This document shows positions 8,032 to 14,992 of a DNA stretch of 20,197 nt, piece after piece; position 1 is the first letter of the stretch, and each line of letters starts with the position of its first letter. Made by a program: the position numbers and the translations under genes. The stretch lies in the IMG/VR virus record IMGVR_UViG_3300010885_029243, positions 1-20,197 of that record. The stretch is one strand, 5' to 3'. The DNA is from a virus. The notes under the pieces were generated by a model. That model was given only the letters and a program-made list of their open reading frames with translations, was not told the origin of the DNA and searched no databases.

Positions 8032-8059
8032 TAGGCTTTAAAGAAGTGGCACATAAAAT
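8032..8059 (+). promoter_or_regulatory. Candidate promoter for gene 32, with a T4-middle-like layout
   Basis: TAGGCTTTA (8032-8040) matches the T4 MotA box (WWTGCTTYA) except at its third base, and a TAAAAT -10-like hexamer follows at 8054-8059 after a 13-nt spacer, within the T4 middle-promoter range. A promoter is needed here because a terminator lies just upstream. Whether this phage has a MotA homologue is unknown, so the hexamer may simply be part of a host-type promoter. Confidence 0.35.
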
Positions 8060-8080
8060 CATTTATTAAGGAAAAACATT

Positions 8081-9043
8081 ATGGCAACTTTAGCAGAAAT
8101 CAGAGCAAAGCTTCAAGCATCATCTCAACTAAACACCGGCGGCTCAAGCGGTGGAGACAACGCAATATACCCCCACTGGAACATTCAAGAAGGTACTAAC
8201 GCAACAGTACGTTTCCTTCCTGACGCAGACCCAAATAACACTTTCTTCTGGATCGAACGTAACATGATTAAGTTACCATTCGCCGGAGTTAAAGGTGATA
8301 CAAGTTCAAAACCTGTAGAAGTACAAGTTCCTTGTATGGAAATGTGGGGCGAGACCTGTCCAATTCTAACAGAAGTACGTCCTTGGTTTAAGGATAAGAG
8401 TTTAGAAGATATGGGTCGTAAATACTGGAAAAAGAAATCTTATCTATTCCAAGGATTTGTAGTCGAAAGCAAACTACAAGAAGATAAGACACCAGAAAAT
8501 CCAATCCGTAGATTTATTATCGGTAGTCAGATTTTCAATATCATTAAAGCTGCATTGCTTGATCCAGACATGGAAGAATTGCCAACAGACCTAGTTCGTG
8601 GTACTGATTTCCGTATCACTAAAACTAGTAAAGGTGGTTATGCTGACTATTCTACTAGTAACTGGGCTCGTCGTGAACGTGCTCTAGATGAGAACGAACA
8701 GGCTGCTATTAAGCAGTATGGTATGTTTGACCTTAAGAGCTTTTTACCTAAAAAGCCAGGCGAAGTTGAACTGAAAATCATGAAAGAAATGTTTGAAGCG
8801 TCAGTAGACGGTGATGCATTTAACATGGAAAAATGGGGTCAATACTTCAAGCCAAACGGTTACAATAAAACAGCAACACCGGCAGCAACACCGGCAGCAA
8901 CACCAGCGCAAGATGAAGATGAAACACCAGTTCCAGAGGCAAAAACATCTGCTCCTGAACCAAAAGTTGACTCATCTAATGCTGATTCGGGTAGCAAAGC
9001 TCAAGACATCCTAGCGATGATCCGTAACCGTCAAAAAGCATAA
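8081..9043 (+). CDS. 32: Single-stranded DNA-binding protein gp32
   Basis: 320 residues, close to T4 gp32 (301). An N-terminal segment (~1-30) for cooperative binding precedes the OB-fold core: HWNIQEGTNATVRFLPD, the aromatic/basic YWKKKSYLFQGFVV, and RRFIIGSQIFNII. Gp32 coats ssDNA and organises replication and recombination proteins such as UvsX, UvsY, gp61 and gp41, several of which are encoded downstream. The zinc region looks altered: C85 and C93 are present, but the third Cys of the T4 pattern (CPVC) is Leu96 here (CPIL). The C-terminal ~65 residues are a low-complexity Pro/Ala/acidic tail that includes a 12-nt tandem repeat and ends in a basic helix. An AAGGA Shine-Dalgarno (8068-8072) supports the ATG. 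Confidence 0.93.
   Translation: MATLAEIRAKLQASSQLNTGGSSGGDNAIYPHWNIQEGTNATVRFLPDADPNNTFFWIERNMIKLPFAGVKGDTSSKPVEVQVPCMEMWGETCPILTEVRPWFKDKSLEDMGRKYWKKKSYLFQGFVVESKLQEDKTPENPIRRFIIGSQIFNIIKAALLDPDMEELPTDLVRGTDFRITKTSKGGYADYSTSNWARRERALDENEQAAIKQYGMFDLKSFLPKKPGEVELKIMKEMFEASVDGDAFNMEKWGQYFKPNGYNKTATPAATPAATPAQDEDETPVPEAKTSAPEPKVDSSNADSGSKAQDILAMIRNRQKA
8873..8908 (+). repeat. Three tandem 12-nt repeats in the gp32 tail
   Basis: GCAACACCGGCA occurs at 8873-8884 and 8885-8896, with a third diverged copy at 8897-8908. Each encodes Ala-Thr-Pro-Ala, lengthening the flexible linker before the acidic tail. It is a likely site of length variation by slippage. Confidence 0.85.
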
Positions 9044-9055
9044 GGGGAATAGACT

Positions 9056-10120
9056 ATGGGAAAGGCCTTCGACATCTCGAAGTTCCGTAAGTCTATCACC
9101 AAAAGTATTGATGGCTTGGGAATTGGGTTCAATGACCCTACCGATTGGATTTCAACCGGTAACTACGCCCTAAACTATCTTATCTCGGGGGACTTCTTTA
9201 GGGGAGTCCCTTTGGGAAAAGTTACAGTTTTTGCAGGCGAGTCTGGAGCAGGTAAGAGTTATATCTGTTCCGGTAATATTGTGCGTCACGCACAAGAACA
9301 AGGTATTTTTGTGATCCTAGTTGATAGTGAAAATGCTCTTGATGAAAAGTGGTTACACGATTTAGGTGTAGATACTACTGAAGATAAGCTTCTCAAACTC
9401 AATATGGCCATGATTGACGATGTGGCAAAGACCATTTCAGAATTCATGAAAGAGTATAAAGCAATGCCCTTGGAAGAACGTCCAAAAGTATTGTTTGTTA
9501 TTGACAGCTTAGGTATGTTGCTTACTCCTACTGATGTAAATCAGTTTGAAGCAGGTGAAATGAAGGGCGACATGGGCCGTAAGCCCAAAGCACTTACAAG
9601 TCTTGTTCGTAACTGTGTTAATATGTTTGGTAGTTACAATGTCGGTATGGTGTGTACTAATCACACATACGCTAGTCAAGATATGTTTGATCCAGATGAC
9701 AAAATTTCAGGTGGACAAGGATTTGTCTACGCATCTAGTATTGTTGTCGCTATGAAAAAACTTAAACTTAAGACCGATGCAGATGGTGTTAAGACAAGTG
9801 AAGTACATGGTATTCGCGCCGCTTGTAAGATTATGAAAACTCGTTACGCAAAGCCTTTTGAAACATTGCAAATTGAAATTCCATATTCGACAGGTATGAG
9901 TCCAACCTCTGGTCTAGTTGATATGTTTGAAAAAATGGGTATACTGGTTAAAAGCGGAAACAAGTTGGCCTATACTAACAAAAGTACAGGAGAAATCCTT
10001 GCTGAATTCCGTAAAAACTGGACTGATGATAAACTTAAACTAATTATGAGTGAGTGGGATGACTCCACTATTACTAATATAGCTACAGTTGAAAAGGAGG
10101 CTGAGGAAACAAATGGATGA
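9056..10120 (+). CDS. uvsX: UvsX recombinase (RecA/Rad51 family)
   Basis: 354 residues, of the T4 UvsX family (391 in T4). Walker A is GESGAGKS (61-68, K67) and Walker B is VLFVIDS (D150). DNA-loop regions are visible in the QFEAGEMKGDMGRKPKAL segment and in the DDKISGGQGF segment (L2-like). UvsX forms ATP-dependent filaments on ssDNA and catalyses strand exchange for recombination-dependent replication, helped by UvsY and gp32. AAGGGG (9042-9047) sits 8 nt before the ATG, 12 nt after gp32, so the two genes form one operon. The C-terminus overlaps the next gene by 8 nt. The early codons include a GC-richer hairpin-forming stretch (9189-9210), which is in frame and probably of no special meaning. 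Confidence 0.96.
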   Translation: MGKAFDISKFRKSITKSIDGLGIGFNDPTDWISTGNYALNYLISGDFFRGVPLGKVTVFAGESGAGKSYICSGNIVRHAQEQGIFVILVDSENALDEKWLHDLGVDTTEDKLLKLNMAMIDDVAKTISEFMKEYKAMPLEERPKVLFVIDSLGMLLTPTDVNQFEAGEMKGDMGRKPKALTSLVRNCVNMFGSYNVGMVCTNHTYASQDMFDPDDKISGGQGFVYASSIVVAMKKLKLKTDADGVKTSEVHGIRAACKIMKTRYAKPFETLQIEIPYSTGMSPTSGLVDMFEKMGILVKSGNKLAYTNKSTGEILAEFRKNWTDDKLKLIMSEWDDSTITNIATVEKEAEETNG

Positions 10121-10355
10121 AGCATTAATTATGGAAGTATGGGATACATTTAAAGAATATATCCCTGAAAAAAATAAAGATATGGCAGCAACACAATATG
10201 TTGATTTCTTATTAGGTAAAGATGTTGAATCATCAATCATAGAAGGACTTGTTGGTTACGATTCTAACCTAGACGAAGCAATCAAACATGCTTTAGCTGA
10301 GGAAGGATTTGATGATGTTGGCGAGGAAGAGTATTACGATGAGGACGAGGACTGA
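10113..10355 (+). CDS. Small acidic conserved phage protein between UvsX and UvsY
   Basis: 80 residues from the ATG at 10113, overlapping the uvsX stop by 8 nt. A strong AAAAGGAGG (10092-10100) lies inside the end of uvsX at a suitable distance, which favours this ATG over the in-frame TTG at 10089. The protein is largely helical: a first helix (MDEALIMEVWDTFKEYIP), a middle part with the pattern AATQYVDFLLGKDVE, then a two-helix end and a very acidic tail with repeated Asp/Glu. No motif is recognised. Tight coupling between UvsX and UvsY suggests a recombination accessory, and the acidic tail could mimic DNA or contact a DNA-binding partner; both are inference. Confidence 0.8.
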   Translation: MDEALIMEVWDTFKEYIPEKNKDMAATQYVDFLLGKDVESSIIEGLVGYDSNLDEAIKHALAEEGFDDVGEEEYYDEDED

Positions 10356-10357
10356 TA

Positions 10358-10816
10358 ATGTCACACTGGTATGCCAAGGTTAGCCAAGACATATCACACT
10401 TACCAAACTGTATTGATTATTTTTATCAAGAACTAGAAGGAGCACGTGGCGAGGTTAAAATCTATGGTAACATAGAAAAAGCCAGCAGTGCTCTTCCTGG
10501 TCTAGTAGAGCAACGATTTAACCAACTCCAGGAAATTGAAGCTGTATTAGAATATCTCAATATCGAACTGAGGCGTGTGAGGTCAAAGACTTTTAAAAAG
10601 TATCTTGAAAACTATCAACGAGCATTAAGCAGTCGAGATGTTGAAAAATATGTCGACGGCGAAGCAGATGTAGTCGATATGGAAAAAATTATTAACGAGT
10701 TTGCCCTACTACGCAACCAGTGGCTTGGTATTGTTAAAGGTTTGGATATCAAACAATGGCAACTTAGTAATATTATTAAACTTAGAGCAGCTGGCTTAGA
10801 AGACGCATCACTATAA
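10358..10816 (+). CDS. uvsY: UvsY recombination mediator
   Basis: 152 residues, mainly helical, with the C-terminal signature of marine T4-like UvsY proteins: LGIVKGLDIKQWQLSNI followed by KLRAAGLEDASL. T4 UvsY (137 residues) forms hexamers on ssDNA, displaces gp32 and loads UvsX. The middle is basic and coiled-coil-like (LRRVRSKTFKKYLENYQ), as expected for an ssDNA binder. The position after uvsX and before uvsW supports the call. It starts 2 nt after the previous stop, and its TAA overlaps the next ATG by one base (TAATG). Confidence 0.8.
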   Translation: MSHWYAKVSQDISHLPNCIDYFYQELEGARGEVKIYGNIEKASSALPGLVEQRFNQLQEIEAVLEYLNIELRRVRSKTFKKYLENYQRALSSRDVEKYVDGEADVVDMEKIINEFALLRNQWLGIVKGLDIKQWQLSNIIKLRAAGLEDASL

Positions 10817-12018
10817 TGTATATTGAAGACATACTTGATAAACTATTAGGCATTATGCCCCGCCCTGGGATATTATATTACGATTTGCCTTTTTTATCTA
10901 TGTCAGATAGAAATATGTTAACCAGCTTGTATTCCCAATGTAGTACAGGATCTGCTTTTACTGAAAAACAGGCAGTGTTAGTTGAAAGAATTTTGATAAA
11001 ATATGCTGATCAAATTTCAAAAACTATCGGAACTGACCTTACTAACTATATTCAGAATCCCCAATATAAATTAGGTAAAAGAATATTACCTAATGTTAAA
11101 AAAGTTCAAGTAGTAGAAAGTAACGGCATTAAAAAAATACAGGTATCTTTCCCTTATAATCAAAATTTAATATCAAAGATAAAAGAGTATAATCCTTTTC
11201 GAACAACTTATAAACATCAATGGGTACAGTGGAATGTTAATGATAAGGTATGGGAGTTTGCTGTACGAGAACCTAATATTTTATGGCTATTTCAAAACTT
11301 AGCAGAGCATGGATTTATTTTTGATGAAGAAATAACCTCTTGGTTTGAACAGATAGTAGAAGTTGAAAAAAATATAGATAACTATGTGCCTATGGTTATC
11401 TTTAAAAATAATAGATTTGAATTTATTAATTCTCATGCTAATATACCACAACCTACCAGTACTGATTTGTTAGAAGTATTGTTCCATGCTAAAAAATATG
11501 GAATCAATACTTGGGATGAGAGCATCAATCTTGCGCTAGACCATAACGAGTTTGATCAGGTTACCCGACGTTTTTTAAAAAATCAAGAAAATACAGCAGA
11601 AATGAAAAATATCAGTTTTGTTGACACCGTTGACATTATAAAATACAGCGGAACCATGCTGATTGTAATACCCACCGGTGAAGAATACAAAACTTTAAAG
11701 TTGTGTCATCAAAAGTTACGTTCTAGGGGTTATACTAATGATGAATTTTCAGTATTGTTTAGAACTGAGGTAACAAGGGGGAAAGAAACAAATGAATATA
11801 TTAAACAGCATGGTCTTAATAATCCCATATCAGAAAAAATTAAGTTTTATCTAGTAAGTTTGAAATTTCCTAAACCTTTAATCCGAAATAAAATAAAATT
11901 TGATACCGTGATTAACTTTGGTGCAGTAAATGCTCATCATACTTTGAGAAATTTCATAAAATATCATCATAATGTGTTACACTATACCACAACACTAGAC
12001 AATAATGGCAACCTGTAA
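10816..12018 (+). CDS. Unknown 400-residue protein of the recombination cluster, possible HARP-like and helicase-like parts
   Basis: Not a family I can name. Around residues 95-165 the pattern is strand-FPYNQNLISKIKEY, then KHQWVQWNVNDKVWEF and a helix. This resembles the HARP/SMARCAL1-type motif (Y-x-x-x-L-I-x-x-I-K followed by K-x-W-x-F) found beside annealing or fork-remodelling helicases. The last ~130 residues alternate strands and helices (TMLIVIPTGEEYKTLKLC, then KIKFYLVSLKFP and FDTVINFGA) in a way that recalls a RecA-like fold. No Walker A or DEAD/DEVH box is present, so it is not an active helicase by itself. It overlaps UvsW by 14 nt, so a UvsW partner is a reasonable guess. It appears more AT-rich than its neighbours by eye. 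Confidence 0.75.
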   Translation: MYIEDILDKLLGIMPRPGILYYDLPFLSMSDRNMLTSLYSQCSTGSAFTEKQAVLVERILIKYADQISKTIGTDLTNYIQNPQYKLGKRILPNVKKVQVVESNGIKKIQVSFPYNQNLISKIKEYNPFRTTYKHQWVQWNVNDKVWEFAVREPNILWLFQNLAEHGFIFDEEITSWFEQIVEVEKNIDNYVPMVIFKNNRFEFINSHANIPQPTSTDLLEVLFHAKKYGINTWDESINLALDHNEFDQVTRRFLKNQENTAEMKNISFVDTVDIIKYSGTMLIVIPTGEEYKTLKLCHQKLRSRGYTNDEFSVLFRTEVTRGKETNEYIKQHGLNNPISEKIKFYLVSLKFPKPLIRNKIKFDTVINFGAVNAHHTLRNFIKYHHNVLHYTTTLDNNGNL

Positions 12019-13468
12019 AGTTATTATAAAAGACGAAGTCAATATAAAAATAGAAAACCTGGACCTTGACACAAGAAAGGCCCTAGTTAAGAAATTTAAG
12101 TATGAAGACCCTACCGCACGGTATCGCCCATCCTATAAATTAGGTAGATGGGACGGTGCTATACCGTTTTTTGGTCTCGGTGGAACAACCTATCTTTCTT
12201 TTGTCGAGCGGGTACTTGAAGAATTAGAAAATCGTAACTACTACATTGAAATAGAAGATCTAAGAAATAGTCCTACCCTAGAATTTCCTGAAATTTCCGA
12301 GAATTTTTGGGGTGATACAACTTGGCCCATAGGTCATCGATATGCCGGAGAACCAATAAGATTAAGGGACGACCAAGTTGAAGTGATTAACGTGTTTCTA
12401 CGTAATCCACAAAGCATACAAGAGATTGCTACTGGATTTGGCAAGACCATTACTACCGCAACTTTGGCAAAAATCTGTGAAAAATACGGTAGAACAATAA
12501 CCATCGTTCCTAACAAAAGTCTTGTTGAACAGACAGAAGAAGATTTCATAAACTGTGGATTAGACGTCGGAGTTTACTACGGTGACCGTAAAGATCTTGG
12601 AAAAACCCATACAATATGCACTTGGCAAAGTCTTAATATTTTAGACAAAAATTCCAAAAATTCCACAGAAAATGATGAAATTTTAACCTTGGCAGAATTC
12701 CTCGAAGGTGTAAGATGTGTGATGGTTGACGAAGTTCATCAAGCTAAAGCAGAAGTTTTAAAAAAACTAATGACGCATAATCTAGCCAACGCACCAATCC
12801 GCTGGGGCTTAACAGGCACTATTCCAAAACAGGATTTTGAGGTGGAAACTATCAAGGCCAGTATCGGGGAAATCGTAAACTACGTTAAGGCACATACTCT
12901 ACAAGAAAAAGGTGTTCTAAGCGGATGTCACGTGAATGTCCTACAAACAGCCGAATGGAAAGAATTTGGTAGCTATGCGGAAGAACTAAAATATCTGGTA
13001 ACTGACGAAAATAGAATGACCTATGTAACTAATATTATCCGTGAAATTGCCGCATCAGGGAATACATTGGTATTGGTTGACAGAATAGAATCAGGACGTA
13101 TAATAACAAGTAGTATAGAAGATAGTGTCTTTATATCAGGTGAAGTTAAAACTAAAGACCGCAAAGAAGAATATGACGAAGTTAAAACAAGTGATAATAA
13201 AATTATTGTGGCTACCTATGGTGTTGCCGCTGTGGGTATTAATATCCCTAGGATTTTTAATTTGGTTCTTCTGGAACCCGGGAAAAGTTTTGTCCGTGTT
13301 ATACAAAGCATTGGACGAGGTATAAGGAAAGCAGAAGACAAAGATTTCGTACAAATATGGGACGTGACAGCAAGTACAAAATATGCTAAACGTCATCTTA
13401 CAGAAAGGAAGAAATTCTATAGGGAAGCACACTATCCCTTTACAATAGAAAAAGTAAAATACCAATAA
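12005..13468 (+). CDS. uvsW: UvsW superfamily 2 helicase
   Basis: 487 residues. An N-terminal substrate-binding domain (~1-105: TARYRPSYKLGRWDGAIPFF) is followed by SF2 helicase motifs: Q-like/motif I ATGFGKT (K147), motif II DEVH (D242-H245), motif III LTGT (269-272), and motif VI QSIGRGIRK (434-442) with arginine fingers R438 and R441. T4 UvsW (587 residues) unwinds R-loops and branched DNA, promotes fork regression, and helps switch from origin-dependent to recombination-dependent replication. The start overlaps the upstream unknown gene by 14 nt. The domain order and linkage to uvsX and uvsY support the call strongly. Confidence 0.95.
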   Translation: MATCKVIIKDEVNIKIENLDLDTRKALVKKFKYEDPTARYRPSYKLGRWDGAIPFFGLGGTTYLSFVERVLEELENRNYYIEIEDLRNSPTLEFPEISENFWGDTTWPIGHRYAGEPIRLRDDQVEVINVFLRNPQSIQEIATGFGKTITTATLAKICEKYGRTITIVPNKSLVEQTEEDFINCGLDVGVYYGDRKDLGKTHTICTWQSLNILDKNSKNSTENDEILTLAEFLEGVRCVMVDEVHQAKAEVLKKLMTHNLANAPIRWGLTGTIPKQDFEVETIKASIGEIVNYVKAHTLQEKGVLSGCHVNVLQTAEWKEFGSYAEELKYLVTDENRMTYVTNIIREIAASGNTLVLVDRIESGRIITSSIEDSVFISGEVKTKDRKEEYDEVKTSDNKIIVATYGVAAVGINIPRIFNLVLLEPGKSFVRVIQSIGRGIRKAEDKDFVQIWDVTASTKYAKRHLTERKKFYREAHYPFTIEKVKYQ

Positions 13469-13971
13469 TGCAAATATTAACACTAGAAAACAAAACATTT
13501 TATCTCAACGATTTACCTGAGGAAATCGAAGAGGACCTACGATTCGCTGTGTTAGATAATAGTGATTCCAATAATCCAGATTATTTCTATATACCCTTGA
13601 TTTTCTTAGAATCATTTACTGGTCCGGCTGTGGTATTGAGGATTGGAAAACATGAAATTACCATGCCACTAGATTGGTGCACTATCGTCGGAGATCCCGA
13701 AGGGCCTGATATGGAAGTGCTGCCTATAACAAGTCTAAATGATAGAGGATTTAAAACATATTGTTTTAATCCTTTGAGCAGTTTTAGACCAGAATTCCAC
13801 GAGATTGATATCATAAATGTTTATCAAGATGTTAAATGGTATTTTCCTAAAATGCGCCAGGGGCAACTACTGTGTACCCCGTTAGAACCTGGAGATTCTC
13901 CACTGTGTGCTTACTTTGTTAAAGAAGTTAGTCGTCAGAGTGAACTAGTTGACTACACAAAATGTTGGTAA
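13468..13971 (+). CDS. Conserved marine T4-like phage protein of unknown function
   Basis: 167 residues. It opens with a beta hairpin and an acidic helix (DLPEEIEEDLRFAVLD), then a beta-rich body with the striking strings MPLDWCTIVGDPE, EVLPITSLNDRGF and CFNPLSSFRPEF, and ends in YFPKMRQGQLLCTPLE. No known catalytic motif, membrane segment or zinc cluster is seen. From memory, very similar proteins sit near replication genes in other marine T4-like phages, but none has a function I know of. It begins at the TAATG overlap with uvsW, so it belongs to the same operon, and overlaps the next gene by 10 nt. Confidence 0.8.
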   Translation: MQILTLENKTFYLNDLPEEIEEDLRFAVLDNSDSNNPDYFYIPLIFLESFTGPAVVLRIGKHEITMPLDWCTIVGDPEGPDMEVLPITSLNDRGFKTYCFNPLSSFRPEFHEIDIINVYQDVKWYFPKMRQGQLLCTPLEPGDSPLCAYFVKEVSRQSELVDYTKCW

Positions 13972-14219
13972 AAAATAGTATTGAAATGGTCATATTCCAT
14001 TATGAAAATGGAAAACACGGTGCTTGGGCCAAGGCTAAAGATGGTCCGGGTGTAGCTTTTGGCCACTACAATAGAACCGAATGGTGGCCAGTTAATACAG
14101 TATTAGATCCTCTACGATATACAGAAGCGTTGGAACTGGCAGAAGATGTGCCGGCATTAAAAAATGCCCTTGAAACAGTGGCTACAATATTTTATCTTAC
14201 TAACAATGGGAACTCTTAA
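13962..14219 (+). CDS. Small conserved phage protein, unknown function
   Basis: 85 residues from ATG 13962, overlapping the previous stop by 10 nt. ATG 13986 (a 77-residue form beginning MVIFHYENG) is an equally plausible start and would leave a 14-nt gap. The body has two beta strands with GAWAKAKDGPGVAFGHY, then a helix (EALELAEDVPALKNALETVATIFYL). The C-terminal helix resembles that of the next gene (EALERVKVLYYL), so the two small genes may share ancestry by duplication. No function is suggested by sequence. Confidence 0.7.
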   Translation: MLVKNSIEMVIFHYENGKHGAWAKAKDGPGVAFGHYNRTEWWPVNTVLDPLRYTEALELAEDVPALKNALETVATIFYLTNNGNS

Positions 14220-14526
14220 TCCTAATACCACTTACGTCTACGAAAGAATAGGCGACCAAGTATATGCACGTGAAGACGGTGCTGATCCCAGTACTAGACA
14301 ACTTGTGGGATATGGGTATGATCCGGTGTCCGGGCATCATATTGATTATGATAAACGTACATCTGACGGTCGTCCATTAGTGGACCATATCCGAGACGAC
14401 AAACTGTGGGGAGAAATCAGGCGTGCCGCAAAAACCAATCCTACTTTACATGAAGCATTAGAACGTGTTAAAGTATTATATTATCTAAGTAAAGATATCC
14501 CTTCAACAACATATCATCCGGTATAA
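14206..14526 (+). CDS. Small conserved phage protein, unknown function
   Basis: 106 residues from ATG 14206, overlapping the previous gene by 14 nt. An in-frame ATG at 14164 would add 14 residues that mirror the other frame, and I reject it because conserved-looking sequence starts at LNPNTTYVYERIGDQVYARE. The body carries a YDPVSGHHIDYD loop, a DGRPLVDHIRDDKLWGEI segment, and a C-terminal helix ending VKVLYYLS. It resembles unknown proteins near replication genes of marine T4-like phages, from memory. No motif indicates an activity. Confidence 0.75.
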   Translation: MGTLNPNTTYVYERIGDQVYAREDGADPSTRQLVGYGYDPVSGHHIDYDKRTSDGRPLVDHIRDDKLWGEIRRAAKTNPTLHEALERVKVLYYLSKDIPSTTYHPV

Positions 14527-14527
14527 T

Positions 14528-14992
14528 ATGGCCACAGCAAAACTTGATATTAAACAAGAACTAGCCGCAGTAGATAAAAAAAATCACAACTTCTACGACG
14601 ACTTAACCGACGAAGAAAAAAAAGCATTTAGTCCATATGTGTTGATGCGCTATACCAGTAACGTACAAGGCGATAGAGATACACAAGAATGGTTTTTAGA
14701 AATGACCAATGAGATGGTTAATAAAAATCACTGGAATCTCAGTAAAGATCATAAAGCACTATTATGGAAATTGTTTGCCTGTATAGGAACAGGTGCACCT
14801 GCTTATCATCCATATATTGCAGCCAGTAAAAAAGAAAAAGCCGTTAAAATTGAAAAACTATTGGCAGAACTGTACCCAGCACGTAAAATGGACGAGATAA
14901 AACTTCAGGCCAGTTTAATGACAGCCGATGATAAAACTGAACTATTTGACAAAATGGGATTTGATAAAAAACAAAGGAAAGATTACGAGTGA
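14528..14992 (+). CDS. 62: Clamp loader small subunit, gp62-like
   Basis: 154 residues, helical. The layout is that of gp62-type clamp-loader A subunits: an N-terminal helix followed by a (K/A)xFSPYVLMRYTS strand, then a helix with TNEMVNKNHWNLS, LLWKLFACIG, and a C-terminal pair of helices with KKEKAVKIEKLLAELYP and DKMGFDKKQRK. In T4, one gp62 joins four gp44 ATPases to load the gp45 sliding clamp onto DNA. Gene 44 is normally immediately upstream of 62, but no gp44-type ATPase is visible anywhere in this window. The call rests on remembered family pattern; a different small replication protein cannot be excluded. Confidence 0.65.
   Translation: MATAKLDIKQELAAVDKKNHNFYDDLTDEEKKAFSPYVLMRYTSNVQGDRDTQEWFLEMTNEMVNKNHWNLSKDHKALLWKLFACIGTGAPAYHPYIAASKKEKAVKIEKLLAELYPARKMDEIKLQASLMTADDKTELFDKMGFDKKQRKDYE

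Noticed and set aside
8811-9014. 67-codon +1 frame in the gp32 tail rich in Gln/His
   Set aside because: A frame-shifted reading of the 12-nt repeats and Pro/Ala/acidic tail; no ribosome site.
9189-9210. GGGACT/AGTCCC hairpin early in uvsX
   Set aside because: Six-base stem with a ten-base loop inside conserved coding sequence and no T-tract; probably incidental.
10089-10112. TTG start extending the small acidic protein
   Set aside because: The extension would translate the AAAAGGAGG ribosome site itself.
12294-12330. Short repeats of GAATTTCC/GAAATTTCC type in uvsW
   Set aside because: Only two imperfect copies in coding sequence; explained by codons for Glu-Phe-Pro-Glu-Ile-Ser.
13136-13498. 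120-codon open frame on the minus strand
   Set aside because: Antisense to the uvsW motif VI region; Phe/Ile-rich shadow translation.
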